A stretch of 64,000 bases of DNA from Mortierella sp. BCC40632 (Eukaryota; Mortierellomycota; Mortierellomycetes; Mortierellales; Mortierellaceae): positions 1,098,501 through 1,162,500 of the forward strand of contig WAEK01000014.1 in assembly GCA_011634665.1 (NCBI GenBank), written 5' to 3'. The translations under genes were made by a program, and so were the position numbers. This document shows, piece by piece, positions 33,615 through 45,619 of this stretch; within the stretch, counting starts at the first letter, position 1; the number at the start of each line of letters is the position of its first letter. Under the pieces are notes generated by a model. The model had not been told where the DNA came from, ran no database searches, and was given only the letters and a program-made list of their open reading frames with translations.

Positions 33615-35372
33615 ATGACACATCCGACTTACGAAGACGCCTCATCGGTACCAGCAACTACCATGTCTGAAGCTGTCAATGCTGTCAACGCTGCCATTGT
33701 GGCCGCGGTTGCTGCAGGAGAGGGATCATCCAATTTCTCGGCAGGACATGGCGCACATCACCTAGAATCTATGCGTCATCATATCGAGAATCTGGAGTCA
33801 ATCCAAAACATTGACGCTGAGGCGATCGAAAAGATTGTTGCCAGCAGTCAAACCAACAGCAATGGCAAACGGCCTGCAGAAGAAGATGCTGAGCACGTTG
33901 ATGATAGTGCCAAGCTTCGTAAACTGCAGGAAGAGGTCAACAACAATGCCAATGCTGCGGCGAATATTTCAGGTAGCCATCCTCCCAGCACGACGAGCGA
34001 CGGCCCAAGCCCTCATTCAAGTAACCAACAGAGCCCTAACCACTCTGCGGTCGGCACTCCACATCTACCTGCGACGAGCTCCTCGGTCGATAAATCGCAG
34101 GATCTTGTCTCGACGACTGCCGCCCCAACTTCTACGCCCACAACTGCAGCTACGTCAGAAACCTCAACGATAACGACTGCTGCCGCTACTGCAGCAACAC
34201 ATGTTCATGTTAGTACTACGGTCCAAGAGGCCCTTGCTGCTGCCGCTGCCACGAGTCATCTCACGGCAAATTCACACTCGAGTATCATGGCAGACCTCGA
34301 GAGGATGCAGCAACTGGCCAAGATCGACCCTGCGCAGTTGGCGTCTTATTCAGCCAACCCAAACAATCAGGCGACATTGGAACAATTGACCTCGAGTGCT
34401 TTGGCCAATGTGCTCGCCCAGTCTCCACTTGGCGTGAGTGCCCTTCAGAGCAGTCTTCAGCAATTTCAGCAACAGGCTGCTCAGGCCCAGGCCCAGGCCC
34501 AGGCACAAGCCCAAGCCCAGAGTCAAGGGAGCCAGGGCTCTTCAGAGGGCCAACAGCATACGCCTGACCACGATCACGAGCCTCAGCAGCAACCTACAAC
34601 GACAGCAGAGGGGGCTGAGGAAGGAGGCGTGAGCACTGCAGGACAGGACGTTGTGGCGACAGTGCAGGTAGAGACTGGTGAGGAGGAGCCGATGCAAGAA
34701 GGCGATGATGATATGGATGATGATGGTGACCATCATATTGAATTTACAGAGGAGGAATTGCTGAGCAACAAGAGAACAAGCCGTAACATGACGAATGAGG
34801 AGCGAAGGCAGCGAAGGCTGCTAAGAAACCGGATTGCAGCCAAGGAGTGTCGTAATAAGAAGAAGGTCTATGTGAAGGAGCTCCAGGATACGTGCACTCG
34901 ACTCCAAGAAGAGAATGCAAGGCTGTACAAAGAGATTGAGGAGCTCAACGCCAAATTGACCTTGGGGGCCATGCGAATTGATGAGAACGTGCGGTTGATC
35001 AAAGAGGTGGAGGAGCTGAATGCAAAATTGACTTTAGGTGTGATGGCTGCTGGTGCGGTGAGTAATGCTGGAACGAGTGTAGCTGCGGAAGGAGGAGAAG
35101 GATCATCAGTTGCATCCTTGCCTCTGCATGAGGCAACCAAGTTGGCAGAGACGACGACGGGCGAACATTCCTCTCATGGGCAAGAGGGCGGCTCCGCTGC
35201 ACATGATGGATCGAGCTCAGCCAGCGCTGATCTAATAGCCCTTCATGAGCAGCAAAAAGCCGAACTAGCGGCCCGAGGCGAGGACGATTCGACCAAGGAA
35301 GCGTCTGAAGACGGAGTCCAGTCCAAGCATTCAGAGGAGGTTCAGTCCGAGGAAACAACAACAGAAGTGTAG
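33615..35372 (+). CDS. bZIP transcription factor, ATF/CREB-like
   Basis: The single-exon gene encodes 585 aa. The basic region RRLLRNRIAAKECRNKKKVY (about residues 396-415) has the N-x2-AA-x2-CR core and the KKK-x-YVKEL transition of the CREB/ATF group. The zipper follows with heptad Leu in LQDTCTRLQEENARLYKEIE. The N-terminal 380 residues are disordered, Ser/Thr/Ala-rich with (AQ)n and polyAla segments, and include an acidic patch (EEEPMQEGDDDMDDDGD) that could be an activation domain. Oddly, EELNAKLTLG occurs twice 24 residues apart after the zipper, so the coiled-coil end is duplicated. Expected role is nuclear DNA binding to CRE-like sites as a dimer; targets are unknown. Confidence 0.92.
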   Translation: MTHPTYEDASSVPATTMSEAVNAVNAAIVAAVAAGEGSSNFSAGHGAHHLESMRHHIENLESIQNIDAEAIEKIVASSQTNSNGKRPAEEDAEHVDDSAKLRKLQEEVNNNANAAANISGSHPPSTTSDGPSPHSSNQQSPNHSAVGTPHLPATSSSVDKSQDLVSTTAAPTSTPTTAATSETSTITTAAATAATHVHVSTTVQEALAAAAATSHLTANSHSSIMADLERMQQLAKIDPAQLASYSANPNNQATLEQLTSSALANVLAQSPLGVSALQSSLQQFQQQAAQAQAQAQAQAQAQSQGSQGSSEGQQHTPDHDHEPQQQPTTTAEGAEEGGVSTAGQDVVATVQVETGEEEPMQEGDDDMDDDGDHHIEFTEEELLSNKRTSRNMTNEERRQRRLLRNRIAAKECRNKKKVYVKELQDTCTRLQEENARLYKEIEELNAKLTLGAMRIDENVRLIKEVEELNAKLTLGVMAAGAVSNAGTSVAAEGGEGSSVASLPLHEATKLAETTTGEHSSHGQEGGSAAHDGSSSASADLIALHEQQKAELAARGEDDSTKEASEDGVQSKHSEEVQSEETTTEV

Positions 35373-35853
35373 AGTGGTTGTGTAAACAGAGCGAGGTCAA
35401 CTATAGGAGTGAAGGGAAAGGCGGAGGTTTTTTTTGCAAAGGTTTCGAAAATGTCGATCCGACCATGTTGGTGGACCGATGCTGCCATCGGCCTCACATC
35501 CCTCCTCCCAGGTTGACACGCTAATTATTATTTTATGAGTGAAGGAGATATCTCAAATATTATTAATAAAAAAAAAAATATATATATTTGTACCCATGTC
35601 GGGCCCGCTGAGCTCATTCGAGAGATACACCTCCAGCAAACACATGAGCAGGTAGTCGTCATTCAAGCGGCTGTAGGGGCTATGCGATGCGAGCACCATA
35701 AAGAATAATCTTTCAGCAAAGAGCGAGAGCAGCATTATCGACGGATCAACCCCCATTCACAGGTGTAGACTGGCTGTTTTCGCCACTTTTTCCCAGGAAG
35801 CACGCAAAGGGCACAAGAACGATGTAAGGTTGATAAGGGTCCTGGAGGATGTT

Positions 35854-35909
<56 letters not shown>

Positions 35910-37038
35910 AAACAGAGTAGGCATTTTTTTTTTGAGCCGGGGGTACATGGATATGAGAAATGTCGGTCGCCCAATACGGACTCGACGCGTGCACGAGTCT
36001 GACTGCTGCGTTTACGAACTGCGATCACAAAACGAGGCATTGGGATAATGAAGGGTGGACAGAAGGATGGGACGAGGGAGCAACTGTGCAACATTGGGAG
36101 CTCAGGGGTTGGAGCAAAGGAAGTACAAAGGGGGGGAGGCGGAGAGTTAGAAAGCGAGAGACGATGATGATGTGTTTGCACCTTGGTGGCTCTCAGACTC
36201 ATGGCCAGGGATGGGCCTTGTCCGGTTTGTACAAGGCGCATTGGCGCACTGGTGCATTCCCACGGGGGCCTAGAAAAGAAAGGGATCGGTGGGCAACGAG
36301 AATTGACGGGCAGATGGATGGGTGGGGTAACGATAGAGCGAGAGAAAAAAAGCAAGAGAGAGAGAGAAAGAGAGAAAATATTGAGCGATAAAAAAGGACA
36401 GTGGAAGGATAGAGTGATTGGATAGACGACCCCGACGGACGACCGGTGCTTTAGACGCCCCATCAGTCCATCACTCACTTAAAAGAAAAAGGGCTCTGGA
36501 GGCGAGGGTACGCGGCTCCCTGTAAATCGACACGGTCTGAAGTGGGATGCCAATCATGCCAATAGGCTCCAGTTCGCCAGAGCCTCGCTGGTGATTTGCC
36601 AAAGGGCCCGTGTCCCGTACTCGGTTTTCTCTTTCTCTCTCTTCAGCGCCTTATTTCTCTTCCTCTTTATTTTTTTTGTTTCGCTTTTTCACTCTCTTTC
36701 TCTTCTCTCCATCTCCATCCACATCTCGCACCACTCTCTCCCTCCCCCCCCTCCTCCCCTTTGTCGCGTGAAAGGTACGACTCATTCCCTTTTCATCATC
36801 TCGTCTCTCATCCGTCAAGACGTTGTCCTTTTCTCTTCATCACTCTTACACACCTATTCTTTTCCTCTCCTTTTTGCTCTATGCGTATAGGACCTTTGTC
36901 ACTCCGGGCCAAGCTATTCGCCACCTTTATTCTTCAGAGCAACGTCCCCACTTTCTATCACTCCGCCTATCAATAGAACAAGTGTAGTCCACGAGCCAAG
37001 CAATCCGAAAGAGAAGAAAAGAAAGAAAGAAAAAAAAA
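35373..37038. other. Intergenic with (GA)n microsatellite
   Basis: The region holds a (GA)n run at about 35857-35905, an A10-TATATATA stretch near 35567-35588, purine-rich DNA up to 36400 and pyrimidine-rich DNA at 36620-36870 that would be the SURF4 promoter. The open frame 35960-36391 is built from simple repeats and is not supported as a gene. Confidence 0.55.
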
Positions 37039-38313
37039 ATGGAATCTGTACAGGAGTATACGCGCCAATTCGAGGATCTGATCGACAGGATTGGTCAACC
37101 CATCAAACCTTACATCCCTGCCATCGCACGATTTCTGATCGTCGTCACTTTCCTTGAGGACGCCCTTCGAATCACTACCCAGTTCAGCGACCAACTCTAT
37201 TATCTCCAGAGGCATCGTAGCTTCCCCTGGGGGATTTCGCACTTTTTCTTGATCAGCAACATTCTGGTAAGTTTTTTCTCGTCTCTTTCTCTTACTATGC
37301 TCCCCTCCCAGCCTCGCGGGCTGCCCACAACATTGGCTACAGTACACTCTTCTCGCTCTTCTGCAAACTGGGACTGTCCTGGGCAGTAATAACAATGGGT
37401 CAAAAGGGGGAGAGGGAGGGGTGAGAAGGAGAGAGGGGAGGAAGAGAGGAAAGGAAAAAAGCTGTGGACGTGCGTTGTTTTGCCCAATGCAAAAATGGGT
37501 CAGCAAAACTTGGCTCACTATCTGTTATCGGGGCAATATGCATGGTTTTCTAGGGTGTTTATTATGTTTATTGTTCTTGTTTTTTGCAATTTATAATTGC
37601 GGGAGGATCTCACGGTGGTCCACTCGAAGAGCCAACACGAAGAAAAAAAAAACACATCAAGTTCGCAACCTTACCCTCTTGTTTCTTATCACGTCTGTCC
37701 ACCCCATGACCTTCCCATCCTATAGGTAATGCTGTCGTGCTCGACCTTGGTGATTGCAAGGAAACACACAGAGTATGCGGCAGCGGCACTTCTGGGAGTG
37801 GTGGTCTCTCAGGCACTCGGATATGGTCTTATTTTCGACGCAAACTTCTTCTTGCGCAACCTGTCTGTGATCGGAGGTCTGTTGATGGTTGTCTCGGACA
37901 GTCTGAGCCGTCGTCGTCAGCTCTTTGCAGGACTGCCCAACATCACAGAGAATGACAAGAAAACGTACTTCCAGCTCGCAGGACGAGTGTTGCTCATCTT
38001 TTTGTTCGTGGGTTTTGTCTTCAAGGGAAGCTGGTCCTTTGCCCGAGTCTTGTCTTCGATTGTTGCCCTGGCCGCCTGTGTGATGATTGCTATCGGATTT
38101 AAGGCCAAGTTGACAGCCATGTTCCTGGTCTTGTTCTTGTCCGTGTTCAACGTCGTGGTGAACAACTGGTGGTCGATGGATCATGCGCATATCCAGAAGG
38201 ACTTTTTGAAGTACGACTTCTTCCAGACCTTGTCGATTATGGGCGGTCTCTTGTTGTTGGTCACCATCGGACCTGGCGGCATGAGCATGGACGAGAAGAA
38301 GAAGGCCTTCTAA
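37039..38313 (+). CDS. ERV29: SURF4/Erv29 ER-to-Golgi cargo receptor
   Basis: This is a polytopic ER membrane protein that loads soluble secretory proteins into COPII vesicles. The two exons are 37039-37266 and 37726-38313, giving 271 aa, matching SURF4 (about 270). Family blocks are IPAIARFLIVVTFLEDALRI, a FAGLPNITEND-x-KKTYFQLAGR loop, and DFFQTLSIMGGLLLLVTIGP. It has several hydrophobic helices and ends in KKAF, a KKxx retrieval signal for cycling back to the ER. The single intron (459 nt) is large for this window. The start is preceded by an A-rich leader. The neighbouring RPC19 follows on the same strand after about 240 bp. Confidence 0.95.
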
Positions 38314-38551
38314 GCGCCGCTCTTGTGAACTCTTCTGTCTTTTCTTTATTTAGTCAATTGATATCTCTCAATACAAATCCCGTTTCTGTGAACATAAAAG
38401 GAAGGCAGTAGTGCTCCTTAAGTGGAGCTCCGAATCAATTTGTTGTGTTCGCAAAACCGCCACCGATTTTTTTTTTTTTTTCTTCTTCACCACCCCAGGC
38501 TTATACATCAACCCCCTCCCCTCTTCAGCATCACTCTCATTCGTTCACACC

Positions 38552-39508
38552 ATGTCAGTCGTTCCTAGAAACGTGCAAATGGAGGAGGATAGCATCGAGG
38601 TGGACACCAACAAGGCCACAATTGTAAGACGCAGACGACATTAGTTCGGGTCAGGGCATCCCTTTTTCAAAGTTCTTGGGGTCATGTTGATAAAAAGTGT
38701 GCGTGAGTGAGTGAGTGAGCGAGTGAGAGACCTAAGTGTATACGATATTTATCCCATGCATACCCTCATTTACGTCTAGGTCCCAGGAACGATGACAGAT
38801 TCCCACTGTGCCACTGTCTGCTTGCAGGATGAGGATCACACTCTTGGCAACGCCCTCCGTTGGGCCCTTATGAAGAAGTAAGAACGCTTCTTCTTAACTC
38901 TCCTATATACACAATCGACAGATCAAGAATAGCAACGACTCTCTGGAAGCACTCCCAGCATGGATCACAACTCAGTCTTGTCAACAGACTCAAAAAGATC
39001 CGAGGAAAAGCAACTTTGACTTCCAGAGAACTCTGGAAAGTAGACGCTTTGGATACCTACATCCTTTACAAAATCGACCAAAAGAGTACGGAGAAACAGC
39101 GTCAAGCGCAATTGTTGAAAGGGCTGGCATCAGGGACCGACTACAAACAACAACAACAACATCGACATGAACATGAACATCAACAACGACTCATTTAAGC
39201 GACTTGTAGATCCCCTCCAAAGTTCTTCAATTGTTTGCCAATTAACAGGCTGCTAACAATGCCCTTTTTATTTATCAATCTCGATCTGCAATCATAGCCC
39301 CGAAGTCGACTTCGCCTCATACTCGATTCCTCACCCTTCGGAGGCAAGAACAAATGTGCGCGTTCAGACTTCAGAAAAGACAACGGCAGTCGATGCAGCC
39401 TACAAGGGCCTTGATGATCTGATGGATCTCTGCACTCATGTGATTGATGCCTTCCAGACAGAGCTCGCCAGGGGAGAGTTTGAGTACGATGAAGAGAGCG
39501 CTTTCTAA
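38552..39508 (+). CDS. RPC19: RNA polymerase I and III shared subunit RPC19 (RPAC2)
   Basis: This is the small alpha-like subunit of RNA polymerases I and III, which pairs with RPC40 to start enzyme assembly. Exons are 38552-38623, 38780-38877 and 39298-39508, giving 126 aa. The alpha-motif is DHTLGNALRWALMKNPEVDF, followed by YSIPHPSEARTNVRVQTSEK, both as in the family. The second intron (420 nt) contains a long open stretch that is out of the gene's phase and a good branch-point-like TGCTAAC near 39251. Retention of that intron would end translation one codon after the donor (TAA at 38879-38881). Confidence 0.94.
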
Positions 39509-40484
39509 TTCCAAGACCATGTAAACACCATAGCAAAGCAAAAGACATTATTCTCCTTCTCTGGTGAGCCGCCCATGGCCCACTCATGTAAAATTACAAA
39601 TTTTAAAAAAAAAAAAAAAAGGCTGAAGAAAGAATAGTTCTCTTTATAGTGTGTGTGTGTGTGTGTGTGTTGTTTTTTTTAACTCCACCACCCGGCCGAT
39701 TTCAGCATGGTCATGGAAGATAGTGGCGCCTCAGGCGGGTATTAGGGAGGGGGGGGGGTCTTGAATCATGAGCCTCCCGAATTGGACAGTGCGCTAAAGT
39801 CCTGTTCCACTCGCGACACCTTGAGGTTTGCCTTTAAAATGTTCGATCTGGGCACTGTGGTTGCCACAAAGCAAGCAAATGGTTTACCACTAGAGTCCAA
39901 GGCACTGCCATGAGTATGAGGGCAGTGCCAAAGCTTTCAGCAAAAACCAGTAGTGGACCAACGAAGCTACTCGCAACACAGGTTGATCCAGAAGCGTTGA
40001 GAGAGAGGAAGAGGTGTAGTGGCTTGGTTCAGGCTAGTGAGAGGGAGAGAGAAGAAGTGTAACTCAAATTCCGCTGCAGTTCCTTTGCGACCACGCCCTC
40101 TCTTTTCTTACTCCCTCCCGCAGGACAATCATCAGACATGGACAAGCGGTCGTCACAAACTCCAAAGGCAAGGAATCCGATCTCGAATGGTCACTCTTAG
40201 CTCTCTTGAGATGCTCCAATCAGTGTCTGGATGGGAAACTTGGATATTTTTTTTTTCTCTCTCTCTCTCTCTCTCTTGGAAAGAATCCCAACCAGATTCC
40301 TCGTGTCTCGTCATCAGCCGCTAACCGTTCTCATAAACACGGTTCACTCTGTTCCTTCTCTCTTTTATCGCCACCTTCTTTTCTTTCTACCTCTCCCTAT
40401 CTCTCTACTTCTACCTTTCTCTCTATCTGTTATCACCTACCAACAAACACACCATGGCCTACAACATTGATACTGCCCAAATAG
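39509..40484. other. Intergenic: RPC19 3' flank and CLF1 5' region
   Basis: The region contains an A16 run (about 39605-39620), a (GT)n run (39649-39670), a G8 run near 39752, and a T/CT tract at 40250-40276. The final part should hold the missing first exon or leader of CLF1. Confidence 0.5.
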
Positions 40485-43400
40485 ATCAAGAACAAAAATG
40501 CGGCCCCCGTGCAGATCTCGGCGGAGCAGATCTTGCGCGAGGCAAGGGAACGTCAGGAGGTGGCGATCAAGGTCCCAAAGCAGACAATCCATGATCACGA
40601 TGAGTTGATGGAATACCGAGGCCGGAAGCGGAAGGAATTTGAGGATCGTATTCAACGGAGTCGACTTCATATCGGCGAATGGCTCAAATATGCTGCTTGG
40701 GAAGAGAGTCAGGATGAATTGACTAGGTAATATTAATCGTGCTGCTGAAGCAAAGAGGAAAAGAGGTGTTCATCCATCCATACGCGAGAAAAAAAGGCAC
40801 TAGGAATCAAACAACATTCATGCTAATACCGAAACAACCTCGCCTTTTTTCAATCATCATTATTATTATTTATGTGCGATGGATCATAACTCTTTAGGGC
40901 CCGCTCGATCTACGAGCGTGCGTTACAGGTGGATAGCAAAAACTCGACTCTCTATCTGAAATATGTTGAGATGGAAATGAAGCACAAGAACATTGCTTTG
41001 GCAAGAAATCTCTTTGACAGGATTGTCACCATCTTGCCTCGCCGGGACCAGTTCTGGTATGTCAATGCCTCTGCCTTTCTTTTTGTCCTTCGCAGCCTGG
41101 CTGCTGGCTGCTTAGCCAAGAGTGTCCGTCTAACACTACTCTAATTGTTATTTCCTATTCCACACGACTGATTCGATCTCGCGTCAGGCTCAAATACACG
41201 TACATGGAAGAGATGCTCGAGGAAGTTGCCCGTGCTCGCCAAATTTTCGAACGATGGATGCAATGGGAACCCGAAGAGGAGGCATGGATGGCCTATGTCA
41301 AATTTGAGAAGCGTTACAAGGAATTTGAACGTGCTCGTGTCGTTTATGAGCGCTTTGTCCATGTCCACCCCGAGCCCAAGAACTGGATCCGATGGGCCGA
41401 GTTTGAGGAAAGAGAAGGCAACACTGAGAGGACGCGTGAGATCTTTGGAAGGGCGATCGAAGTATTGGGAGAAGAACTCTTGGAACAGAGATTGTTTATC
41501 TCGTTTGCTAGATTCGAGACTAGGCACAAGGAGGTAAGAGGCACAAGATCTATGACGTCGATTTTTTTGCAGCAAACCGAACCCCCAAGCTAAACGCTTG
41601 AATGTGATTTTGTCGCGTGATACTAAGCAAATGGGCACTTCTTGATGGTTACTTATCAATATAGGTGGAAAGAGCTCGTGTTATCTACAAATATGCTCTG
41701 GATAGAATTCCTCGATCAAAATCTCAGGCGCTCTATAATCAATATGTCCAATTTGAGAAGCAGTATGGTGACAAGGAGGGCATCGAGGATGTTGTTGTGG
41801 GTAAAAGAAGACTGCAGTACGAGGCGGTAAGTTTGCACACTCCCTTATTACTGAGGCACTAGTATTATGAACATTTTCGTGAACAATCCTTTGTTTTTTC
41901 TTTTTTAACACATATCACATCTACTTTCCATCTGTAGGAACTAGCAACAAACCTCAAGAACTACGATACCTGGTTTGACTATGGAAAGTTGGAAGAGGGC
42001 ACAGGAGATGTGGATCGAGTGCGTGAGGTGTATGAGCGCGCCATTGCTCAGGTACCGCCTGCACCTGAAAAGCGACTTTGGAGACGTTATATTTATCTCT
42101 GGATCAAATACGCATTCTTTGAGGAACTGGATGCCAAGGCAAGTATTTCTTTTCTCGCTTTTCATTCACCATAGAGATGGAAGCAGCAAATATTCAATTG
42201 ATGGTTCATTCTCTAACCTCGAACCCTGCTTCATCGAATACTGTTTCCACGGTGTTGCAACAACAGGATTATGAACGCACAAGACAGGTCTACAAGAGCT
42301 GTTTGCAACTGATCCCTCACAAAAAGTTTACGTTTGCCAAGATCTGGCTTCTTTACGCCAAATTTGAGATCCGTCAGATGGAGGTGGGTGCGGCACGTAA
42401 AACACTTGGAATGGCCATAGGAATGTGTCCCAAGGATAAGCTTTTCAAGGGATATATTGAACTCGAACTGGAGGTATGTTTATGTCTTTGTAGATCCTAC
42501 AGTTGATGTTTGTTGTTGTCGTTGTTTTTTTTTCCTTCCTTTAAATGAAGGATTTAAGTGAATTTGCTCTGCTAACTTGGCTATCATTGGTGTTGTCATC
42601 CGCATTATCACTACTAGATGCGAAACATCGACAGAGCTAGAAAGTTGTATGCACAATATCTGGCGTGGTCACCATCAAACTGCTCTGGTTGGATCAAGTT
42701 TGCAGAGTTGGAGGGCGAACTCGATGACACAGAGCGTGCACGGGCCATCTTTGATTTGGCTATTGCTCAACCGGAATTGGATATGCCCGAAATTCTCTGG
42801 AAGGCATACATCGACTTTGAAGTGGGCGAAGAAGAATGGGGCAATGCGAGAGTATTATACCGAAAGCTGCTCGAGAGAACCGCACACGTCAAGGTGTACA
42901 TCAGTTGGGCGCACTTTGAGGCTAGCGTACCCGAGGAGGGTCAGGCTGGTGTAGCAAGACGAGTCTTTGAACAGGGATACAAACGTTTGAAGGAACAGGA
43001 ACTGAAGGAGGAACGTGTGGTCTTGTTGGAGGCCTGGAAGGAGTTCGAAAAGGCTCAAGGCACGGAAGAGACTTTGAAGCGCGTCCAAGAGATGATGCCC
43101 AAGATGGTGAAGCGTCTTCGTCTTATCGAAGGCGAGAATGGCTCTGGAACACAGTCCGAAGAGTACTACGATTACATCTTCCCTGATGACAAGTCTGAAA
43201 GCTCACATCTCAAGCTGCTCAACAAAGCTCAGGAATGGAAAGCAAGAGTAAGTTTTTTTTTTTTCGATTTCGTTAGAGACTGACTCTAATCGCCTGTTTC
43301 TAGGTACTCGATTCTAACTTTGGGGAAATTGTGTTACTTTTCATAGATGGAGCGCGAAAAGGCTGCCAAAGCTCAGGCTGCGGCCCAGGCGGCAGCTCAA

Positions 43401-43613
43401 GCAGAGGCGGCAGAGGCGGCGGCAGCGGCAGCAGCAGAGGCCGTTGCTACATCCTCACCATCATCGGCGTCAGCAGAGCCCGAGTCGAAACCTATGGAAA
43501 CTGGTGATGAGGAGGCCAGGAGTGAACGTGAATCCTCTTCACCATCATCGCAAGCAGAAGAGGAATCTAGACCTGATGCTGGCTCAAACTCTGAGCGTGA
43601 AGACGACCAGTGA
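40485..43613 (+). CDS. CLF1: Pre-mRNA splicing factor Clf1/Crooked-neck-like 1 (HAT repeats), N-terminus unresolved
   Basis: This scaffold protein of the spliceosome NineTeen complex is built from HAT repeats. Exons are 40485-40726, 40898-41056, 41188-41533, 41665-41826, 41938-42138, 42267-42473, 42618-43247 and 43347-43613, giving at least 737 aa. Diagnostic blocks are [60 protein letters not shown] and [20 protein letters not shown]. The C-terminal exon is Ala/Glu/Ser-rich. The intron at 42139-42266 begins GCAAGT, so it is a GC-AG intron; the join gives [14 protein letters not shown] as the family requires. The family frame enters at 40485 after CAAATAG, but the well-placed ATG at 40454 is in another frame, so either a first exon is upstream or there is a one-base difference. 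Confidence 0.92.
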
Positions 43614-44120
43614 TTCATTTCTCCTCCCTCCTTTCATCCCTCTTCTTCCTCTCCCCTTCCTTTCCCCGCTAATAAAGCAGAGACTCTTCAATTGGTCTTT
43701 TGTTCATTTTCAAACACATTGTAGTACATACCCAATGTGGCGCGCAGAGATAATTTCAACATCAAATGCTAAATCAATATGTGCTATTTGGTTTAGTTCG
43801 ATCCGATCAAGCCTTGTGAGAGTGTGTAAGTATGCTCAACAATCCGAAGTTCGGTCCGATATCCTCTCACTACGCTTCTGTCTAGGTATCCCTCAGAATT
43901 AAATCTGTTTGTGAAGGTGATATTGGATTGTCAAGACTCGACTTGATAGACAGAATTGCTCGCATGAGGAAGATCCCTTTAAAAAAAATGTCTTATAGAC
44001 CCTTTTTGGAAAGCATCACTGTGGACAGGAACCAGTCTATCCACTTGAGAGTCTTTGAAATCCATTGGTCTGTCGCTGTGTGCTAGCGTCGAGTTGTCAT
44101 AGTCCATATGTGATATACAT
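43614..44120. other. CLF1 3' flank
   Basis: AT-rich sequence with an AATAAA-like CTAATAAAGC at 43669-43678 that could serve as the CLF1 polyadenylation signal. I see no gene. Confidence 0.45.
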
Positions 44121-44529
44121 CACTTTCTATTAGGCGGCTAGCCGATTATGTGCGATGAGAACCAATGTTGACTACACCCTTGCACCGAGCCAGCCATCAG
44201 AGGTTTTTTTGGTATCTTTTTCATTGGCGAAGAAAAAGGTCACAATGATACTACGCTAGTTAATCATTTTTCTCTTACAGGCTAAAAAGCGAGTCGAGTC
44301 TGATCTCAACCTGCGATATTCGGCAATGTTCATTTTCTTTACTTTTGTTCTTCTGCGTCGAGTTGCTCGTTGTTTGAAGTAGCTTATCTTTTGTCAATAT
44401 TCCTCAACTTCTGAAATCTTGAATTAAACACCTCCATTCACTTCATTCGGCGAAACCAAGTCATGGAGCTTGAATAGGACAGGCGGGAGGCGAGTTGTAG
44501 GTACGATTGACACATAGTGTCGGACAGGA

Positions 44530-44709
44530 CTAGGTCGCACAATTTGCGATGCAGCTGGCTTTCGTAATTCCATCGCACGCAAAGCAATTGGTACCAGGTG
44601 GCGACTTGCACCTTTGAATGCACGCTCGGAAATTCTCATAATCGGCAGAAACAGAAGATATCATGGCGAGTGCCGTGACTACAAAAGCAGAGAGAAAGAT
44701 TGATCGCAT
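44530..44709 (-). CDS. Secreted six-cysteine micro-protein, copy A (59 aa)
   Basis: The product has a signal peptide MRSIFLSAFVVTALAMISSV cut near SADY, then a mature peptide of about 37 residues with six cysteines at positions 30, 34, 42, 45, 53 and 57 (C-x3-C-x7-C-x2-C-x7-C-x3-C), ending NCAT. The gene is intronless. A TATAAAA element lies about 85 bp upstream (44794-44800, minus strand). Three disulphides are expected. I do not recognise the family; spacing is compatible with a small defensin-like, toxin-like or effector-like fold, but no activity can be assigned. Its paralogue lies about 1.1 kb away in the duplicated unit. Confidence 0.78.
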   Translation of the reverse strand: MRSIFLSAFVVTALAMISSVSADYENFRACIQRCKSPPGTNCFACDGITKASCIANCAT

Positions 44710-44793
44710 TTGTGAAGGTGATGAAGTTGATAAGCTTGATGTGTGGAAAAGGCAAAGGTAAATGTGAGATTTGTGAGGACTTCAAAGTATAGT

Positions 44794-44800
44794 TTTTATA
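44794..44800 (-). promoter_or_regulatory. TATA box of peptide gene copy A
   Basis: This reads TATAAAA on the minus strand, about 85 bp before the ATG at 44709. The equivalent position in copy B also has a TATA element, so the promoter was duplicated with the gene. Confidence 0.5.
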
Positions 44801-45619
44801 TTGTTCATCTTGCCCGTTTTTTTTTTTTTTTTTTTTTCACATATTTGTTCTCGACAGCATGTTTGCGCTTACTAGGGTTTTTCCATAGGGAGAAGTGCCC
44901 TATTTGGCGGCCAATAGTGCACCCTACACTTTCATAGCATGCATAGTCGATACGGACAGGGATGCTATTGTATATTTCATCCATTTTTGTTTTTCGCACG
45001 TTTGTTCTCGACATCGAGTTTATGCTTATTAGGGCTTATTCGTAGGGAGAAGTGCCCTAGTTGGTGACTCATGTGCAACCAAAGCCTTCAGGTTGGGACC
45101 AAAAAAATGCAATGCACAATAGCATTGATGACAGCTATCGAACGGATACCAACTATGAATGAGAATGAGTACCTTGAAACCTCTACGGGCAGACACACCA
45201 CTTTCTACTTGCCTGCTAATCAATTATGTGCAATGGAAACTAGTGTTTTCTGCTCCTTAGCACTGAGCTAACCATTAGAGACTTTTTAGCGCCTTTTTCA
45301 TTGACGAAGCAGGAGGTCATAACTGTCTATGCTAGAAAACCTCTCTTTTTTTTTTTTTTTTTTTTTTTTTTTCTAATAGGCTAAAAAGCGATCCCAAACT
45401 GCAATACTCGACAACGTTCATTTCAATTGCTTCTATTCTCCTGCGTCGGGTCACTCATGGTTTAAAGCAGCCAGTCTTTTGTAAATACTTCCTTGGCTTC
45501 TAAAATTTTGAGCTAAACACCTCCATCTCACTTCATTCGGCGGAACCAAGTCATAAAGCTTGAATAGGACAGGCGGGAGGCGAGTTGTAGGTATGATTGG
45601 CACAAAGTGTCAGACAGGA

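Noticed and set aside
35960..36391. 143-codon plus-strand frame
   Set aside because: Made of GA-rich simple sequence with Arg/Glu/Lys repeats; no domain or splice partner.
38860..39198. 112-codon open frame overlapping RPC19 exon 2 and intron 2
   Set aside because: It is out of phase with RPC19, low-complexity (Gln/His-rich end), and lies in an intron with good splice signals.
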